The notes under the pieces: generated by a model
The model's input: the letters and a program-made list of their open reading frames with translations, nothing else
The model's database searches: none
What the model was told of the DNA's origin: nothing
Shown here: positions 1 through 10,289 of the stretch, one piece after another
Layout of the letters: every line of letters starts with the position of its first letter
Numbering within the stretch: position 1 is the first letter of the stretch
Assembly (NCBI GenBank): GCA_026936325.1
Contig: JAPTHN010000076.1
Coordinates: forward strand, 1,766,243-1,830,242
Source: Platynereis dumerilii
Taxonomy: Eukaryota; Annelida; Polychaeta; Phyllodocida; Nereididae
DNA: 64,000 bases
Reading direction: 5' to 3'
Made by a program: the position numbers and the translations under genes

Positions 1-895
1 AATGAATTCATCAATCTGACATTGCTTTCAGAAACTCTAGCAGGTGGAGCTGGTAGAGCACTCAGTGGAGTGATATCTAAATTTAAACAAATTAAGAACA
101 TGAGGTTCAATACCTTTGAAAAACTGTATTTTGCAAATGTTGTTCCGATACTAGATTATGCATCTGGGGTATGGGGATATAATAGTCATATAGAAGGAGA
201 TAAAATTCAAAATAGGGCAATTAGATACTTTCTTGGGGTTCACAATAAGGCAGCTCTTTTAGGCTTAGAGGGAGATATAGGTTGGAGTAACTGTAAGATT
301 AGACAAAATGTTAACATGATTAAACTTTGGAATAGGCTTGTACTTATGGAAAATGATAGACTCACAAAAAAGGTATTTGAATGGGATCTCAAAATATGTA
401 AAGGCTGGTCTAAAGAAATTTTAGAAATATTTCAAGACTGTGATTCTGTTGAAATATTTTATGAAAAGACTGTTTGTAATGCAAAAGCAATTGAAAAGAA
501 GCTTAACGAGGATCGTAATAGTGTTTGGTGTGATTTGCTGTTGTTAAAACCAAAATTAAGAACATACAGAACATTTAAGAGTAATGTTAAGACTGAAAGT
601 TATGTGTTTATCGAAAATAGAAAAAGGAGATCATTAATGGCCCAAATACGCCTTGGTATACTACCTCTAAATATAGAAACGGGCAGATTTAGAAACCAGC
701 CAGTAGAAGAAAGATTATGTCAAATGTGTGAAGATAGCTCCATAGAGGATGAAAAACACTTTATATTGAATTGTTCAGCATATAATGATATTAGAACACA
801 ATTATACAACAGTATAACCTGTAATAATTTTACTGAATTGGAACCAGCACAGAAATTTGTATATATGTTTAAAAATGAGCCGAATCAATTATGTA
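1..895 (+). CDS. LINE A reverse transcriptase polyprotein, C-terminal part (interrupted, 5' incomplete)
   Basis: About 298 residues are visible before the insertion. Near residue 45 of the visible part is a VPILDYASGVWG stretch, followed by the NRAIRYFLGV segment typical of the RT thumb/connection region in Jockey/CR1/L2 LINEs. Further on, KLRTY and RSLMAQIRLGILPL match the conserved C-terminal region. A CQMC...H...C cluster near residue 245 is the usual C-terminal zinc knuckle. The frame is open from base 1, so the true start is upstream. At 895 the reading frame enters transposon DNA; the last ~14 codons (stop at 8435-8437) lie beyond it at 8385. In the family this protein nicks target DNA and reverse-transcribes its own RNA. 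This copy cannot be functional because of the insertion. Confidence 0.8.
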
Positions 896-1456
896 CAGTT
901 CTGCCCAAAAGTTTACATACCCCAATGCAAAATGACCAATTTCTCTATTTCCAGGGCAATTTTAACAACAATAGGCAAATTATGAATGAAATACAATGCA
1001 CTGCATGTGGCTGAACACTTTTGAACCATTGAAAATTCAATAGCAATGAGATTTAATGATATAAACCGTCAATTGCATTTTATGACATTTTCAAAAGTTT
1101 ACATACCCTTCTGTTATATCATATAATTTCCCCCTTGGGATCATGAACAGATTGTGGGATTTTTACTACACTATTTCAGAAGTCCTCAGAGGACATCAGG
1201 AGTGATTTTAGTCCATTCCGCATCACAGAATTTCTGTAACTCCACGTTCATTGTTGGTCTCCGCCGGAGCACGGTCTATCTCCGATCAACAAATAATTTA
1301 TCAATAATATTCCAGTCTGGAGGGTTTCAAACCACTAAAGGGCCTTTTCTCAACTGTCCTGAAAATATTTTTGGGCAGGATTAGTGGAAGGTTGTGGATT
1401 GTTGTACTGTCGCAGCGACTTGTTTCATCCCGTTCCTAACTTTCACACTGAATCAT

Positions 1457-1668
1457 TTATGGCTTAGTTTAGAACTAAGAGCGATTGAGTGAACCCAATC
1501 TGGCCAGTGCTATTCTTACCTTTACTTTCCTATTCATTCCGCTTGTGTTGCTATCACGTTTTCTGACTATCCTGTTTGCGTCGGTTTAGCTTTCACACTT
1601 AACTCGTGTAAATCCTTTCCCTATAAATACACTGCGCGCCAATATACTGCGTCGCATTTATTAAACGA
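1457..1668 (+). repeat. Ngaro-type split direct repeat A1
   Basis: A 212-bp stretch beginning TTATGGCTTAG and ending TTAAACGA, repeated at 6496-6707. It marks the left end of the YR retrotransposon. A TATAAATA-like box near 1622 and the downstream untranslated leader would suit a promoter for the element's own RNA (inference). Confidence 0.85.
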
Positions 1669-2201
1669 GCGTTGCACTGAGAAGAGCTCGTTAGTACACC
1701 TGCACTACACGAGGCCATGCTGCCTGGCCATTCATCTCATCTTTAATCATTTCTACACTTCTACATGACCAATTGGTAAGCCTAGTCGGGCCACTGTGAA
1801 TATTGTATGCCTACTGAATAGCGCTTGTTACATCGTCTACTAACGCAGTGTCTTGCCACGTCGGCAAGCTGCGCACTTGAACAGTCCGGCCAGTTTGGGC
1901 CCCTGTTAAGTTTCCAGGCCAGAGCAAAGTTGCTCTAAGTTATTCATCTGACGAAAGTACGGCCTAAAGTTTACAGCGCCCATTGGACAGAGGCTAGAAG
2001 TTAATTTGAAGTCAGTGGTTTGATTAGGCGGCAGTTTTGAAAGTGTGATCGGTAGTGTCCTGCAGGTTGGTTACTGATTGGATTGGGTTCACCGTTCAAC
2101 CACGGTCCAAGGCGACAACTTCTGCCATCCATTGTCAATTGTGGATTGGGCATCTGCGGCCAAGACTCCGGCACCTAAGTCCGTGGGAGCATAGGGCCGC
2201 C

Positions 2202-3689
2202 ATGGGAAAGAACAGACAGCACCGCTGCTCAACTTGCCACGAACCAGTGAAAGGCCACGAGGGGAACACTGGGCGAGGCTGCAAGTATTACAAGCCAATG
2301 GAGGACCCCCGGGGTTCCAGGAACCAGCAGCGCCAGCGCCAGGCACCGGATTTCTCCGAGCACAGTTCCCTGATCGATCTCAGTCCTGATCGAATGGACC
2401 GACGACGTCATCAGCCGGCTCCAGTGGCAGTGCGATTCGCGTCACCACCCCCCGTGGATAGAAGTTTACCCCCCCTGGATGGAAGTCGATACGCTCGTTC
2501 TCCCCCGTTTGGCATGAGGCCGTCATCGCCACGTCTCTCGGACCAAGCCCAGGACACTTTGTCGAGTCGCCCACCTGATATGGGAAATTTCGGTCTCCCT
2601 CCGCCTCGGTGGAGCAGGGCTCCCCCAGCGTCCCATCAACGTGAGGAATTTCGTGGACAGCGCGAAGAATATCGCGGGCACTACGACGCCCAGGACTCTC
2701 ATGGTTCGTACGACGGTCACGATGGCCGTGGGCCCCCTAGACGGGACCCCTACAGCTGGGACTTGCCCCATCGACGGGAACCCACCACCTGGGATTTACC
2801 TCCAACGACGCCTGTCAATCACCCGGCTGGTACGAACAATGCTTACGTTGGGGCCTCGAGTGCCCCCGCTTACCACCAGCAGCCCTTCACGGGGCCTCCG
2901 GCGAACCCTCTGAACTCTAATCATACCAGGTTCCCACTCGAAGTGGGCATGGAGTTTCTTAATCAAAGGACAGTAACATCTGCTATAGATGGTGAGTTCG
3001 CTTCTCTTGATGAATTCCTTGATTGTAATGTTAATGATGAAATTCAGTCGTTTATCGACCCAAGTGGTAATGTACAAATCAGGGCCGTTAGGGCCAGAAG
3101 GTCTATTGTATCGCTTTACAAATGGCTTGAAGCCTGGTTGGTTTACATGATGTTATTGACCAAGGTATACGGTTTCTCAGTGTTCTACCAGATGGCTAGG
3201 TACATGGGCTTTGTCATAAACATCGCCCAGAAATTCAAGATCGCCAGCGTCCTTTCCTATGACGTCAGGCATCGCCAGCGTCTGGCCCAAGCCAGGGGCT
3301 TCCAATTTAGTAGCTTAGATCACGAGTTATTTGTCACCACTTTTGATGTTAATTCGGCAAAGGCCAACAGGTGTCAGAAATGTGGCTCTACTGAGCATGG
3401 AGTCTCTGAGTGTCAGCGTAGGAATGGCCCACCAAATAGGTCCCAAGCTGGTGGTTCTAATTCAGGTGGTTCTAATAATTCAGGTGGTTCTAATTTTCGT
3501 GGCCAATCTAAGCCCGCTGCAGAAAGCACCGAGATTTGTTACATGTTCCAGTTTGGAAAGTGCCGCTGGGACACCAGGTGTCGCAGACGCCACGTGTGCG
3601 CCACCTGCCAGGGACCAGATCCCCAATCCACCTGTAAAAATGCCAAATGTAAATCTGCCACCTTTAGCTCAATGGTCTCCGGCACTTAA
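2202..3689 (+). CDS. Gag-like protein of the Ngaro-type element
   Basis: The frame is open from 2055, but the ATG at 2202 sits in a strong Kozak context (GCCGCCATGG) and starts a Cys/His-containing N-terminus, so I chose it (495 aa). The middle is low-complexity, rich in Pro, Arg, His and Asp. Near the C-terminus is a CQKCGSTEHGVSEC zinc knuckle (CX2CX4HX4C), followed by a Ser/Gly/Asn linker and a second Cys-rich stretch. This fits the nucleic-acid-binding Gag-like ORF1 of DIRS-order elements, which packages element RNA. Its 3' part overlaps the RT ORF in another phase, a usual arrangement in this family. Part of an old mobile element, not a host gene. Confidence 0.7.
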   Translation: MGKNRQHRCSTCHEPVKGHEGNTGRGCKYYKPMEDPRGSRNQQRQRQAPDFSEHSSLIDLSPDRMDRRRHQPAPVAVRFASPPPVDRSLPPLDGSRYARSPPFGMRPSSPRLSDQAQDTLSSRPPDMGNFGLPPPRWSRAPPASHQREEFRGQREEYRGHYDAQDSHGSYDGHDGRGPPRRDPYSWDLPHRREPTTWDLPPTTPVNHPAGTNNAYVGASSAPAYHQQPFTGPPANPLNSNHTRFPLEVGMEFLNQRTVTSAIDGEFASLDEFLDCNVNDEIQSFIDPSGNVQIRAVRARRSIVSLYKWLEAWLVYMMLLTKVYGFSVFYQMARYMGFVINIAQKFKIASVLSYDVRHRQRLAQARGFQFSSLDHELFVTTFDVNSAKANRCQKCGSTEHGVSECQRRNGPPNRSQAGGSNSGGSNNSGGSNFRGQSKPAAESTEICYMFQFGKCRWDTRCRRRHVCATCQGPDPQSTCKNAKCKSATFSSMVSGT

Positions 3690-5268
3690 CGTGGAGTTCT
3701 GGCGCTCCAATCTGCCCCTTGTCTATTCGCCCACTCGGGCAGCTGATGTTTTGAATAGCATTCTCTCAGGTGTTAGAATAGGCAGGGTCCCTACAGATTC
3801 TACGATCGTCAATCCTAACTGGCCTTCGGCCTTAGAGTTCAGGACTCAGGTAGATTCTATTATAAAAGCCGATTTGGCGGCTGGTAGATTGCTAGGCCCA
3901 TTCCATGACCCGCCCTATGACAAGTTCATAGTTTCCCCGCTTGGGGCATTTCAGAAAAAGAATTCTTCAAAAATCAGGGTTATACATGATTTGTCGTATC
4001 CTAGTGTGGGATCTGTTAACTCATTGATTAGTCAGGAGGACTTTACCCTTTCCTACGCATCGATTGACGATGCCGTCCATTTCATCACTTCAATGGACAG
4101 CGACGCCATCTATATGGCTAAGATGGACCTAAAGGACGCCTTCAAATTCATTTACATCGACCCAATTGACTGGCCCCTTATGGGCCTCTCATGGATGGAC
4201 AGTGCGGGCCGCACGCAGTACTATTTTAGCAAGGTCTTGAATTTTGGTTTACGATCGGCACCTTATCTATTCGATACCATAGCTGGCCCATTGCTAGATA
4301 TCATGATTCATAAGGGACTTAGCCCATCCTCAATTAGATACGTCGATGATTTTTTGATAGTGGCTCCCTCTTATGTCGAGTGTTCTTCCAACTTAGAATT
4401 GATGTTGTCAGTGGCTCGAGACGCAGGTTTTGTGATTCAGCAGTCGAAGGTGTCCCCCCCTTCCAGGGTAGTCGAATTCCTCGGTATAGTAATAGACACC
4501 AGTCTAGGTGAATTACGAATTTCTCAAGAGAGGCTTGAGGAATTGAAATCCGAGGTCACCCATTGGTTGGAGGTCGGCGTCCTCACAAAGAGGAATTTAC
4601 TCAGTATCATAGGGAAATGTGCATTTGCCTCCAAGGTCATTCGGAGCGGCAAACCATTTCTTTCGAGGCTATTCGCAGCCGCCAAGTCTGTCGGTCGTTT
4701 ACATCATAGAATTAGATTGTCTTCCGAGGCTAGATCAGACCTTCATTGGTGGGCGAAATGTATCACCGCTCACAATGGCGTTTCTATTTACAGGCCGAAT
4801 TGGTTAGGGTCGGTTAGGCATGTCTATACTGACGCCTCGTCTCGGGGGCTAGGGGCCTCCCTTGATAATATTGAGTGGTTCTCTTTGTCGTATACAGGTT
4901 CACGTAGTTGGATGCTTCAGAACTCAATTAATTGGCGTGAAATGCACGCCGCGGTTTTGGCGTTATACACATGGGCCCCCTTGCTTCGTGGGTCATGTGT
5001 CATTTTCCATATTGATAACTCTGTAACTTGCAATGTTTTGAACAAGGCCTACTCCCCGGTGAGGGAATTCATGTTTTTCGTGAGGCATTGGTTCATGACA
5101 ATAGAGTGTCATAACATTTCTATCACACCTGTATACATTTCGACGCATGATAACATTGATGCGGATGACCTGAGCAGGTTAAAGGTCAATGACTTCTTGC
5201 AGCGCCGCCCCTCGGCATCTAGAGCCATGACCTGGCCCGACGACGGCTTCATGAACTTTGATTATTAG
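3331..5268 (+). CDS. Reverse transcriptase-RNase H ORF of the Ngaro-type element
   Basis: A 645-codon open frame overlaps the 3' part of the gag-like ORF. Recognisable protein begins around residue 110 (PPLAQWSP). The palm shows KMDLKDAFKFIYI, then the catalytic YVDD box in IRYVDDFLIV. The RNase H region follows, with YTDASSRGLGAS, NWREMHAAVLAL, FHIDNS and STHDNIDADDLSR. These are typical of DIRS-order elements, which copy RNA into single- and double-stranded circles that the recombinase integrates. The first ~100 codons overlap gag and may not be translated in this phase. Looks whole. Confidence 0.85.
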   Translation: MSPLLMLIRQRPTGVRNVALLSMESLSVSVGMAHQIGPKLVVLIQVVLIIQVVLIFVANLSPLQKAPRFVTCSSLESAAGTPGVADATCAPPARDQIPNPPVKMPNVNLPPLAQWSPALNVEFWRSNLPLVYSPTRAADVLNSILSGVRIGRVPTDSTIVNPNWPSALEFRTQVDSIIKADLAAGRLLGPFHDPPYDKFIVSPLGAFQKKNSSKIRVIHDLSYPSVGSVNSLISQEDFTLSYASIDDAVHFITSMDSDAIYMAKMDLKDAFKFIYIDPIDWPLMGLSWMDSAGRTQYYFSKVLNFGLRSAPYLFDTIAGPLLDIMIHKGLSPSSIRYVDDFLIVAPSYVECSSNLELMLSVARDAGFVIQQSKVSPPSRVVEFLGIVIDTSLGELRISQERLEELKSEVTHWLEVGVLTKRNLLSIIGKCAFASKVIRSGKPFLSRLFAAAKSVGRLHHRIRLSSEARSDLHWWAKCITAHNGVSIYRPNWLGSVRHVYTDASSRGLGASLDNIEWFSLSYTGSRSWMLQNSINWREMHAAVLALYTWAPLLRGSCVIFHIDNSVTCNVLNKAYSPVREFMFFVRHWFMTIECHNISITPVYISTHDNIDADDLSRLKVNDFLQRRPSASRAMTWPDDGFMNFDY

Positions 5269-5408
5269 CTAGTTGTTCTCGGTTTTCAGGTCTCGACGCC
5301 AGGGCATCTGCCCTCATTGCCTCTGGGTGGGCACCTCGTACAAGGGCAGCTTACTCTGCGGCCGTCTCCAGATATTGTAGATTCACCGACGCCTTCTCGC
5401 TCCGTCCT

Positions 5409-6212
5409 TTGCCTCTTCTGGAGAATAATTTACTCAGATACGTAGCTTACTTATCTTCACAGGGGCTTGCTAGTTTAACCATTTCTAATTACTTGTCGGC
5501 CTTAAGGGCCTGGGTTATTGCTCTAGGGGGTATTGAACCCACAATCTGGACGCCAAGGCTCCGCCTGGCCGTGAAGGCAGTGTCACGTATTGACACGCCA
5601 CCTAGGCAAGTTAGCCCCCTTACATTTCATTTACTTTCGAAGATTATTTATTCTCTGTCTAATTCTTATGACAGTCTGATGATTGCATCGGTTTTACTCT
5701 TGCATTATTTTGCTTGTCTCAGAGCTTCTGAGCTCTGCATCGATCCCACCACTGGGCTAGCTCCACTTAGATCTTCCGTCTCATTCCCTGCTTCTGATAG
5801 GATGCTGTTTCGTGTTTCATCTTCTAAAACGGCCCACAGGGGCTTCTCTGTTTATGTTGGTTGCTCAGGGCACCCCGTTTGTGCACCTTGCACACTCAGG
5901 GCATTTATTCATCAGTTCCCTGCTCCTCTAAATTCTTTCTTGTTTTCAACCTCATCAGGGACCCCCTTAGATTATCCCACTTATAATTCTATCATAAAAA
6001 CCTTGGTTAGCAGGGTAGGTTTAGATCCCACTCTTTATTCCACCCACTCGCTCCGGGCGGGTGCAGCAACTCAAGCAGCTCAGGCTGGCTTACCCGAGAC
6101 CCAGATCCAGAGACTGGGCCGGTGGAGATCGGACGCATACAAGATTTACATGAGGCCGGACCCCTCATCTTACTCTCATCTCGCCCCTCACCTCGTTCAT
6201 CATCACCCTTAG
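5409..6212 (+). CDS. Tyrosine recombinase ORF of the Ngaro-type element
   Basis: 267 codons. An N-terminal SAM-like core-binding region (LLRYVAYLSSQGLASLTISN) precedes the catalytic domain. Catalytic-type motifs visible are the first Arg in LRASELC, the HSLRAGAAT box (HxxR) near residue 215, LGRWRSDA, and the putative nucleophilic Tyr in YKIYMRP. This enzyme, instead of a DDE integrase, inserts the circular DNA in DIRS/Ngaro elements, which explains the missing target-site duplication. It lies ~140 bp after the RT ORF and ~80 bp before B1. The true start may be earlier, since the same phase is open a little upstream. Confidence 0.87.
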   Translation: MPLLENNLLRYVAYLSSQGLASLTISNYLSALRAWVIALGGIEPTIWTPRLRLAVKAVSRIDTPPRQVSPLTFHLLSKIIYSLSNSYDSLMIASVLLLHYFACLRASELCIDPTTGLAPLRSSVSFPASDRMLFRVSSSKTAHRGFSVYVGCSGHPVCAPCTLRAFIHQFPAPLNSFLFSTSSGTPLDYPTYNSIIKTLVSRVGLDPTLYSTHSLRAGAATQAAQAGLPETQIQRLGRWRSDAYKIYMRPDPSSYSHLAPHLVHHHP

Positions 6213-6293
6213 CCTAGCAGCATGGTCTCGTATCTCGACCTTGCACTTCTCACCTCACTTGATGCTCTTGGGTATTTCACAGGCTCAATGTTT

Positions 6294-6495
6294 GGGCAAC
6301 CCAGAGCATCCTAATTTACACTCAATGTCACTTATCTATGTTGTTCTATCTGTGTGTCTGTCTGTCTCCTGTATGTCATGTCTATCCGTGTGTGAATGTC
6401 TGTGTGTGACTGTCTACTGTGTGTCTTAAATTTGCCTAATTTAATAAAGGCACTGCGGCCATGTTTACTTAACTCTCTTGTTTGTGGTTACTCAA
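6294..6495 (+). repeat. Ngaro-type split direct repeat B1
   Basis: A 202-bp sequence starting GGGCAACCCAGAGC and ending TTACTCAA, repeated at 7127-7328. It contains a TGTGTGTCTGTCTG-rich stretch and an AATAAA-type signal (AATTTAATAAAGG), suggesting it supplies the element's polyadenylation region. It abuts A2 directly. Confidence 0.85.
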
Positions 6496-6707
6496 TTATG
6501 GCTTAGTTTAGAACTAAGAGCGATTGAGTGAACCCAATCTGGCCAGTGCTATTCTTACCTTTACTTTCCTATTCATTCCGCTTGTGTTGCTATCACGTTT
6601 TCTGACTATCCTGTTTGCGTCGGTTTAGCTTTCACACTTAACTCGTGTAAATCCTTTCCCTATAAATACACTGCGCGCCAATATACTGCGTCGCATTTAT
6701 TAAACGA
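6496..6707 (+). repeat. Ngaro-type split direct repeat A2
   Basis: Matches A1 over 212 bp with no difference seen by eye. Together with B1 and B2 it makes the circular junction (B1A2) region expected for this retrotransposon group. Confidence 0.85.
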
Positions 6708-7126
6708 CCCCCCCACCCGCTACCTATTAAAAAATTTTTTTCGGTGCGGGATAGTTAAAAATTTTTTTTTCAAAATTTAAGATTCAGAAATCTTTTCCTT
6801 TACCTAGCCTACTGGTATAACCATTATTACCTTGGTACCTGTATATCTCATATACTTATTATTATTATTATATAATTTCATCTTACCTTGTCCAGTTCGA
6901 GTGTCGTAAAAAATACGCTTACCTTTAAATTGTAACATATTTAACTGGTATGTTATCTACCTCGCCCTTTTATATGGGCTTGGTTATATCTGTGATATAG
7001 AATTACCTTACTTTAATGGTAGTAACATAATTTATCCATTGTTACGTTACTTACCGCACCCTTGTACGGGTTGCTTTACCATCTGTGATAAACTTACCTG
7101 TGATAATTTAAGCAAGTACATTGCCG

Positions 7127-7328
7127 GGGCAACCCAGAGCATCCTAATTTACACTCAATGTCACTTATCTATGTTGTTCTATCTGTGTGTCTGTCTGTCT
7201 CCTGTATGTCATGTCTATCCGTGTGTGAATGTCTGTGTGTGACTGTCTACTGTGTGTCTTAAATTTGCCTAATTTAATAAAGGCACTGCGGCCATGTTTA
7301 CTTAACTCTCTTGTTTGTGGTTACTCAA
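7127..7328 (+). repeat. Ngaro-type split direct repeat B2 (right end of element)
   Basis: Second copy of the 202-bp B repeat. Its last base, 7328, is followed by GTCAGTT, which continues the Tc1-type inverted repeat interrupted at 1456. Confidence 0.85.
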
Positions 7329-8681
7329 GTCAGTTCTCTTCCAAACTTTAAAGGAAATCAGTGATGTTAAACATTTCTTTAGTCTTGACAATGTCTCTGG
7401 AGCTATTCAAACTGAAACAGCTGCAAAGCATTGAACGTGCACAACCCTGGTTCAATTTAGCAATGGTCTTCGTTTTATCGTAAGTCTGAATAAACTCCTT
7501 GCAAACACAGTGCAAGGGATTTTAATGATAGAACACCTCAGCTAAGTCTCGTCTATTCAAAAACATTTTAGCAAATGTCTTGGGACTTACAAAACTGCTT
7601 TTGGTGCACTGCAGCCAAGTTTGTCCCATAATCATCCACGTCCAATAAGAGGCATGTTTATCAGGTACGCAGGCAAAATAGTACCATTCACAAAGTGAAC
7701 CAAGGTGGGGCATTTTTGATACATAGTGGCTATTTCAGTGCACGCAGCACTGGAATATTTGTCAAGACTATTGGAAGTTGTTATGCCACTGATTTCCGTA
7801 AAATTTTGGAAGATAACTGACATGATTCAGTGTGAAAGTTAGGAAATGGGTGAAATAAGTCGCTGCATCAGGACAACAATCCAAAACCTTCCACTAATCC
7901 TGCCCAAAAATATTTTCAGGACAGTTGGGAAAAGGTCCTAGAGTTGTTTGACACCCTCCAAACTGTAAATTTTGATGATAAATTATGGGTTGATCGAAGA
8001 CAGACCGTGCCCCGGCGATGACAAACAATGAACGTGGAGTTACAGAAATTCTGTGATGCAGAATGGACTAAAATCACTCCTGACGTCCTCTGAGGACTTC
8101 TGAAAGAGTGTAGTAAAAATCCCACAATCTGTTCATGATCCCAAAGGGGAAATTATATGATATTACAGAAGGGTATGTAAACTTTTGAACATGTCAAAAA
8201 ATGCATTGACCTATTATATCATGGAATCTCATTGCTATTGAATTTTCAATGGTTCAAAAGTGTTCAGCCGCATGCAGTGCATTGTATTTCATGCATAATT
8301 TGCCTATTGTTGTTTAAATTGCCCTGGCAATGGAGAAATTGCTCATTTTGCATTGGGGTATGTAAACTTTTGGGCAGAACTGTAAATACATTGAAAAATC
8401 ATGGGAAATAAGATGTTCAAAGTTATACAATATATAAGCTGTCATTTGTTGGTTTGAAATTGTAAGTTGTCACTTACGTTAATTTGTTTAAAGTTGTAAA
8501 TTTTGACTCTTTGTGAATTGTTGGCACTGTACGCCTGGATTTTTATTTTGTAACTGTCATGAAGTGGTAGATAAGCCCTATTAGGGCTGGGTATTTTTAC
8601 TATAATGAATTTTTTATGAAATGTAGATGTACTATACCTGCCACTATAAACAATAAAAAAGTTCAAAAGTTCAAGTTCAAT

Positions 8682-9805
8682 GTCATCTATCACTCATTTT
8701 TCAGGGAATTAGAGAGCACTTTCTTAACCAAGTTTCACATGAGATTAAATCCTCATTCATGATTGACCATGTATTGACTCAATTTGCACCAAACGTAACC
8801 AGGGAAACAAACAATTGTTGAAGGAAAATAACTTGTATTCTCTATCTGATTAAAAAAAAGTTGTTTACATTGCTATCTTGTGTTATATTTTAAAATGGGA
8901 ACTCTGGAAGGATAATAACTCACATTTACCTCATATATAGATGTTGCCAGTAGAGCCCTCTTGTTAATGTTCAGAAAATCAGACTTTCTGGCAGCAATTC
9001 AAAGGTAAAAATTAACGAAGTCAGGCTTTTCTGGCAAATATACCTACATGGCTGGTCAAGGAATAAAAAACATCAGCAAAATTAGGTGGTTGAGTTATAT
9101 ACCACTCACCAATGAGGTCCAAAGTTTCCCAATGACAGATTGACAATTTAAGTCAATGGTAGGGCTTAGGCAGATATCAGTGATTACTTAAAAGTGGCAG
9201 TTACTGTTACTGAGAGCAATAGTTATCAGAGAGCAAAAGTGATTCCCAATATTCAGTTACGAAGACTTGATGTCCTATAGGATTCCCAATAACAGGAACA
9301 AAATGTCACAAAAAGAACCATCCATTGCCTGTGCAATATTGTGCAAATTAAGTTAGGTTCTTTGAAGTAAGGTATCTGTGATTCAGTCATATTCAAAAAC
9401 ACTCGCTTTTATTGGCCAAGTATATGGGGTAGACACCGAATTGCTATCAATGACACAATGACCCCGTTTCGTTGTGCTACAACTTGTTTTTATTGCAGAT
9501 CAGGAGGGCCGCAAAGTCAAATCAAGGAAGTGTCAAATGCAGGCTTGTGTGCCTCGCTCATGGTCAATATAACCGAATCATTACACAACAATCCAAGGTT
9601 CATCCGAATGTGTCACATTTAATTTACAAGTGAAAAGAAGCCAATTTCCAAATTGATATATATGATGTTTTTATACCCAACATTGATTAAATGATGCCAG
9701 AGAATTGCTAAAAGAGTTGTAAAGTTTGCACTGGGTTGTAAAGTCTTCAGTCCAAATCAAATAGCCAAGGTCAGACATATTACTGACTGATCAATCAATT
9801 CCTAT
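8682..9805. other. No feature recognised
   Basis: AT-rich unique-looking sequence with no ORF, terminal repeat or RNA-gene signature I can support. Short direct phrases such as GATTCCCAATA recur near 9241 and 9281 but do not form an array. Confidence 0.5.
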
Positions 9806-9886
9806 AGACAGGAAAAGCGCTGATGAGCAGTTTACTGAAATTAGTGCTATATAAATCCATATTATTATAATATTTTTATCATTATT
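9806..9886 (+). repeat. Possible SINE 3' tail
   Basis: The string AAAGCGCTGATGAGCAG is followed by TAGTGCTATATAAATCC and an ATT/TAT-rich microsatellite. Tails of the form GCGCTATATAAAT plus a trinucleotide run are common at the ends of tRNA-derived SINEs in marine animals. Its head was not identified upstream, so this is weak. Confidence 0.35.
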
Positions 9887-10165
9887 ATAGGCAGCTATAT
9901 GGTTGAGCGGTTAGAGGCCAGATCTGATCCGCTGAAGGTCTTTGGATGTATGGGTTCAAACCCTGGTTCAGGAACCCAAAATTTTACTGTGGACCTTCAT
10001 GTGCAAATCCAAGCAGCCACATGTAATGGTGTGTGTGCGGAGAAAGTAAAAGTTCCCACATGCGGGTTAAGAGTGAAAACTCATACTCTCTCTCTCACAT
10101 CTCATCAATCAACCCTCGTTAGCACCCATAACTGGGCTTAGAAGGCTGCACTTACCATATCTATC
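9887..10165 (+). mobile_element. tRNA-derived SINE
   Basis: A tRNA-like head has a box A-type TGGTTGAGCGGTTAGAGG near 9900 and a box B-type GGGTTCAAACCC near 9953. A body of ~190 bp contains a CTCTCTCTCACATCTCATC phrase and ends in CTTACCATATCTATCC. The same body, in reverse, occurs at 12690-12850, which supports a dispersed family. The 80-codon open frame over it is incidental. Confidence 0.65.
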
Positions 10166-10289
10166 CATAGACCTTCATAAATTATACGCATGATTACCCT
10201 TATTATACCATACAAAACATATCTAACGTATACTATGTAATTCAGAATGGGTCATTGGAGAAGCAAATTTATAACATAGAAATAAAGTG

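Larger units (their letters stand above)
1457..7328 (+). mobile_element. Ngaro/DIRS-type tyrosine-recombinase retrotransposon; looks whole
   Basis: The order is A1 (1457-1668), three long ORFs (gag-like, RT-RNase H, tyrosine recombinase), B1 (6294-6495), A2 (6496-6707), a 419-bp internal stretch, and B2 (7127-7328). This A1-B1A2B2 split direct repeat plan is known from Ngaro and PAT groups of the DIRS order. A1/A2 and B1/B2 look identical by eye over 212 and 202 bp, so the insertion is young. There is no target-site duplication, as expected for recombinase-mediated integration; the flanks at 1456 and 7329 rejoin into continuous Tc1-type inverted-repeat sequence. No obvious breaks seen. No methyltransferase or SGNH hydrolase domain was recognised, so the exact subgroup (Ngaro vs PAT) is open. 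Confidence 0.88.
896..8382. mobile_element. Tc1/mariner-type transposon with long IR/DR termini, carrying a nested Ngaro element
   Basis: The ends begin CAGTTCTGCCCAAAAG and are exact inverse partners, flanked by a duplicated TA (894-895, 8383-8384), the Tc1/mariner signature. Each inverted repeat carries the motif AAAAGTTTACATACCC twice: outer copies at 907-922 and 8356-8371, inner copies at 1093-1108 and 8171-8186. This is the IR/DR arrangement known from Sleeping Beauty-like elements. Inverse similarity extends ~580 bp per side: 896-1456 continuing at 7329 after the nested element, against ~7800-8382. Without the nested element it is 1,615 bp, a normal Tc1 length. The central ~430 bp gives no recognisable DDE transposase, so it is probably a non-autonomous derivative or very decayed. 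Confidence 0.85.
1..8681 (+). mobile_element. LINE A: 3' part of a non-LTR retrotransposon, split by a nested insertion
   Basis: Reading frame 1 is open from the left edge and encodes the C-terminal part of a LINE reverse-transcriptase polyprotein to position 895. A Tc1-like element then intervenes. After its right TA at 8383-8384 the same frame resumes and stops at 8437, followed by a ~240-bp 3' untranslated region that ends in short TTCAAG-type repeats near 8660-8681. Ending in a short microsatellite rather than poly(A) is usual for CR1/L2/Jockey-group LINEs. The 5' part lies outside the window, so ORF1, the endonuclease and the RT catalytic core cannot be seen. Clade assignment beyond that group is uncertain. 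Confidence 0.8.

Noticed and set aside
2089-3077. Minus-strand frames opposite the gag-like ORF
   Set aside because: Shadows of a GC-rich coding region; no domain and no independent support.
7500-7823. A transposase remnant in the centre of the Tc1-type element
   Set aside because: Minus-strand frames of 63 codons show no DDE, helix-turn-helix or other Tc1 motif that I can recognise.
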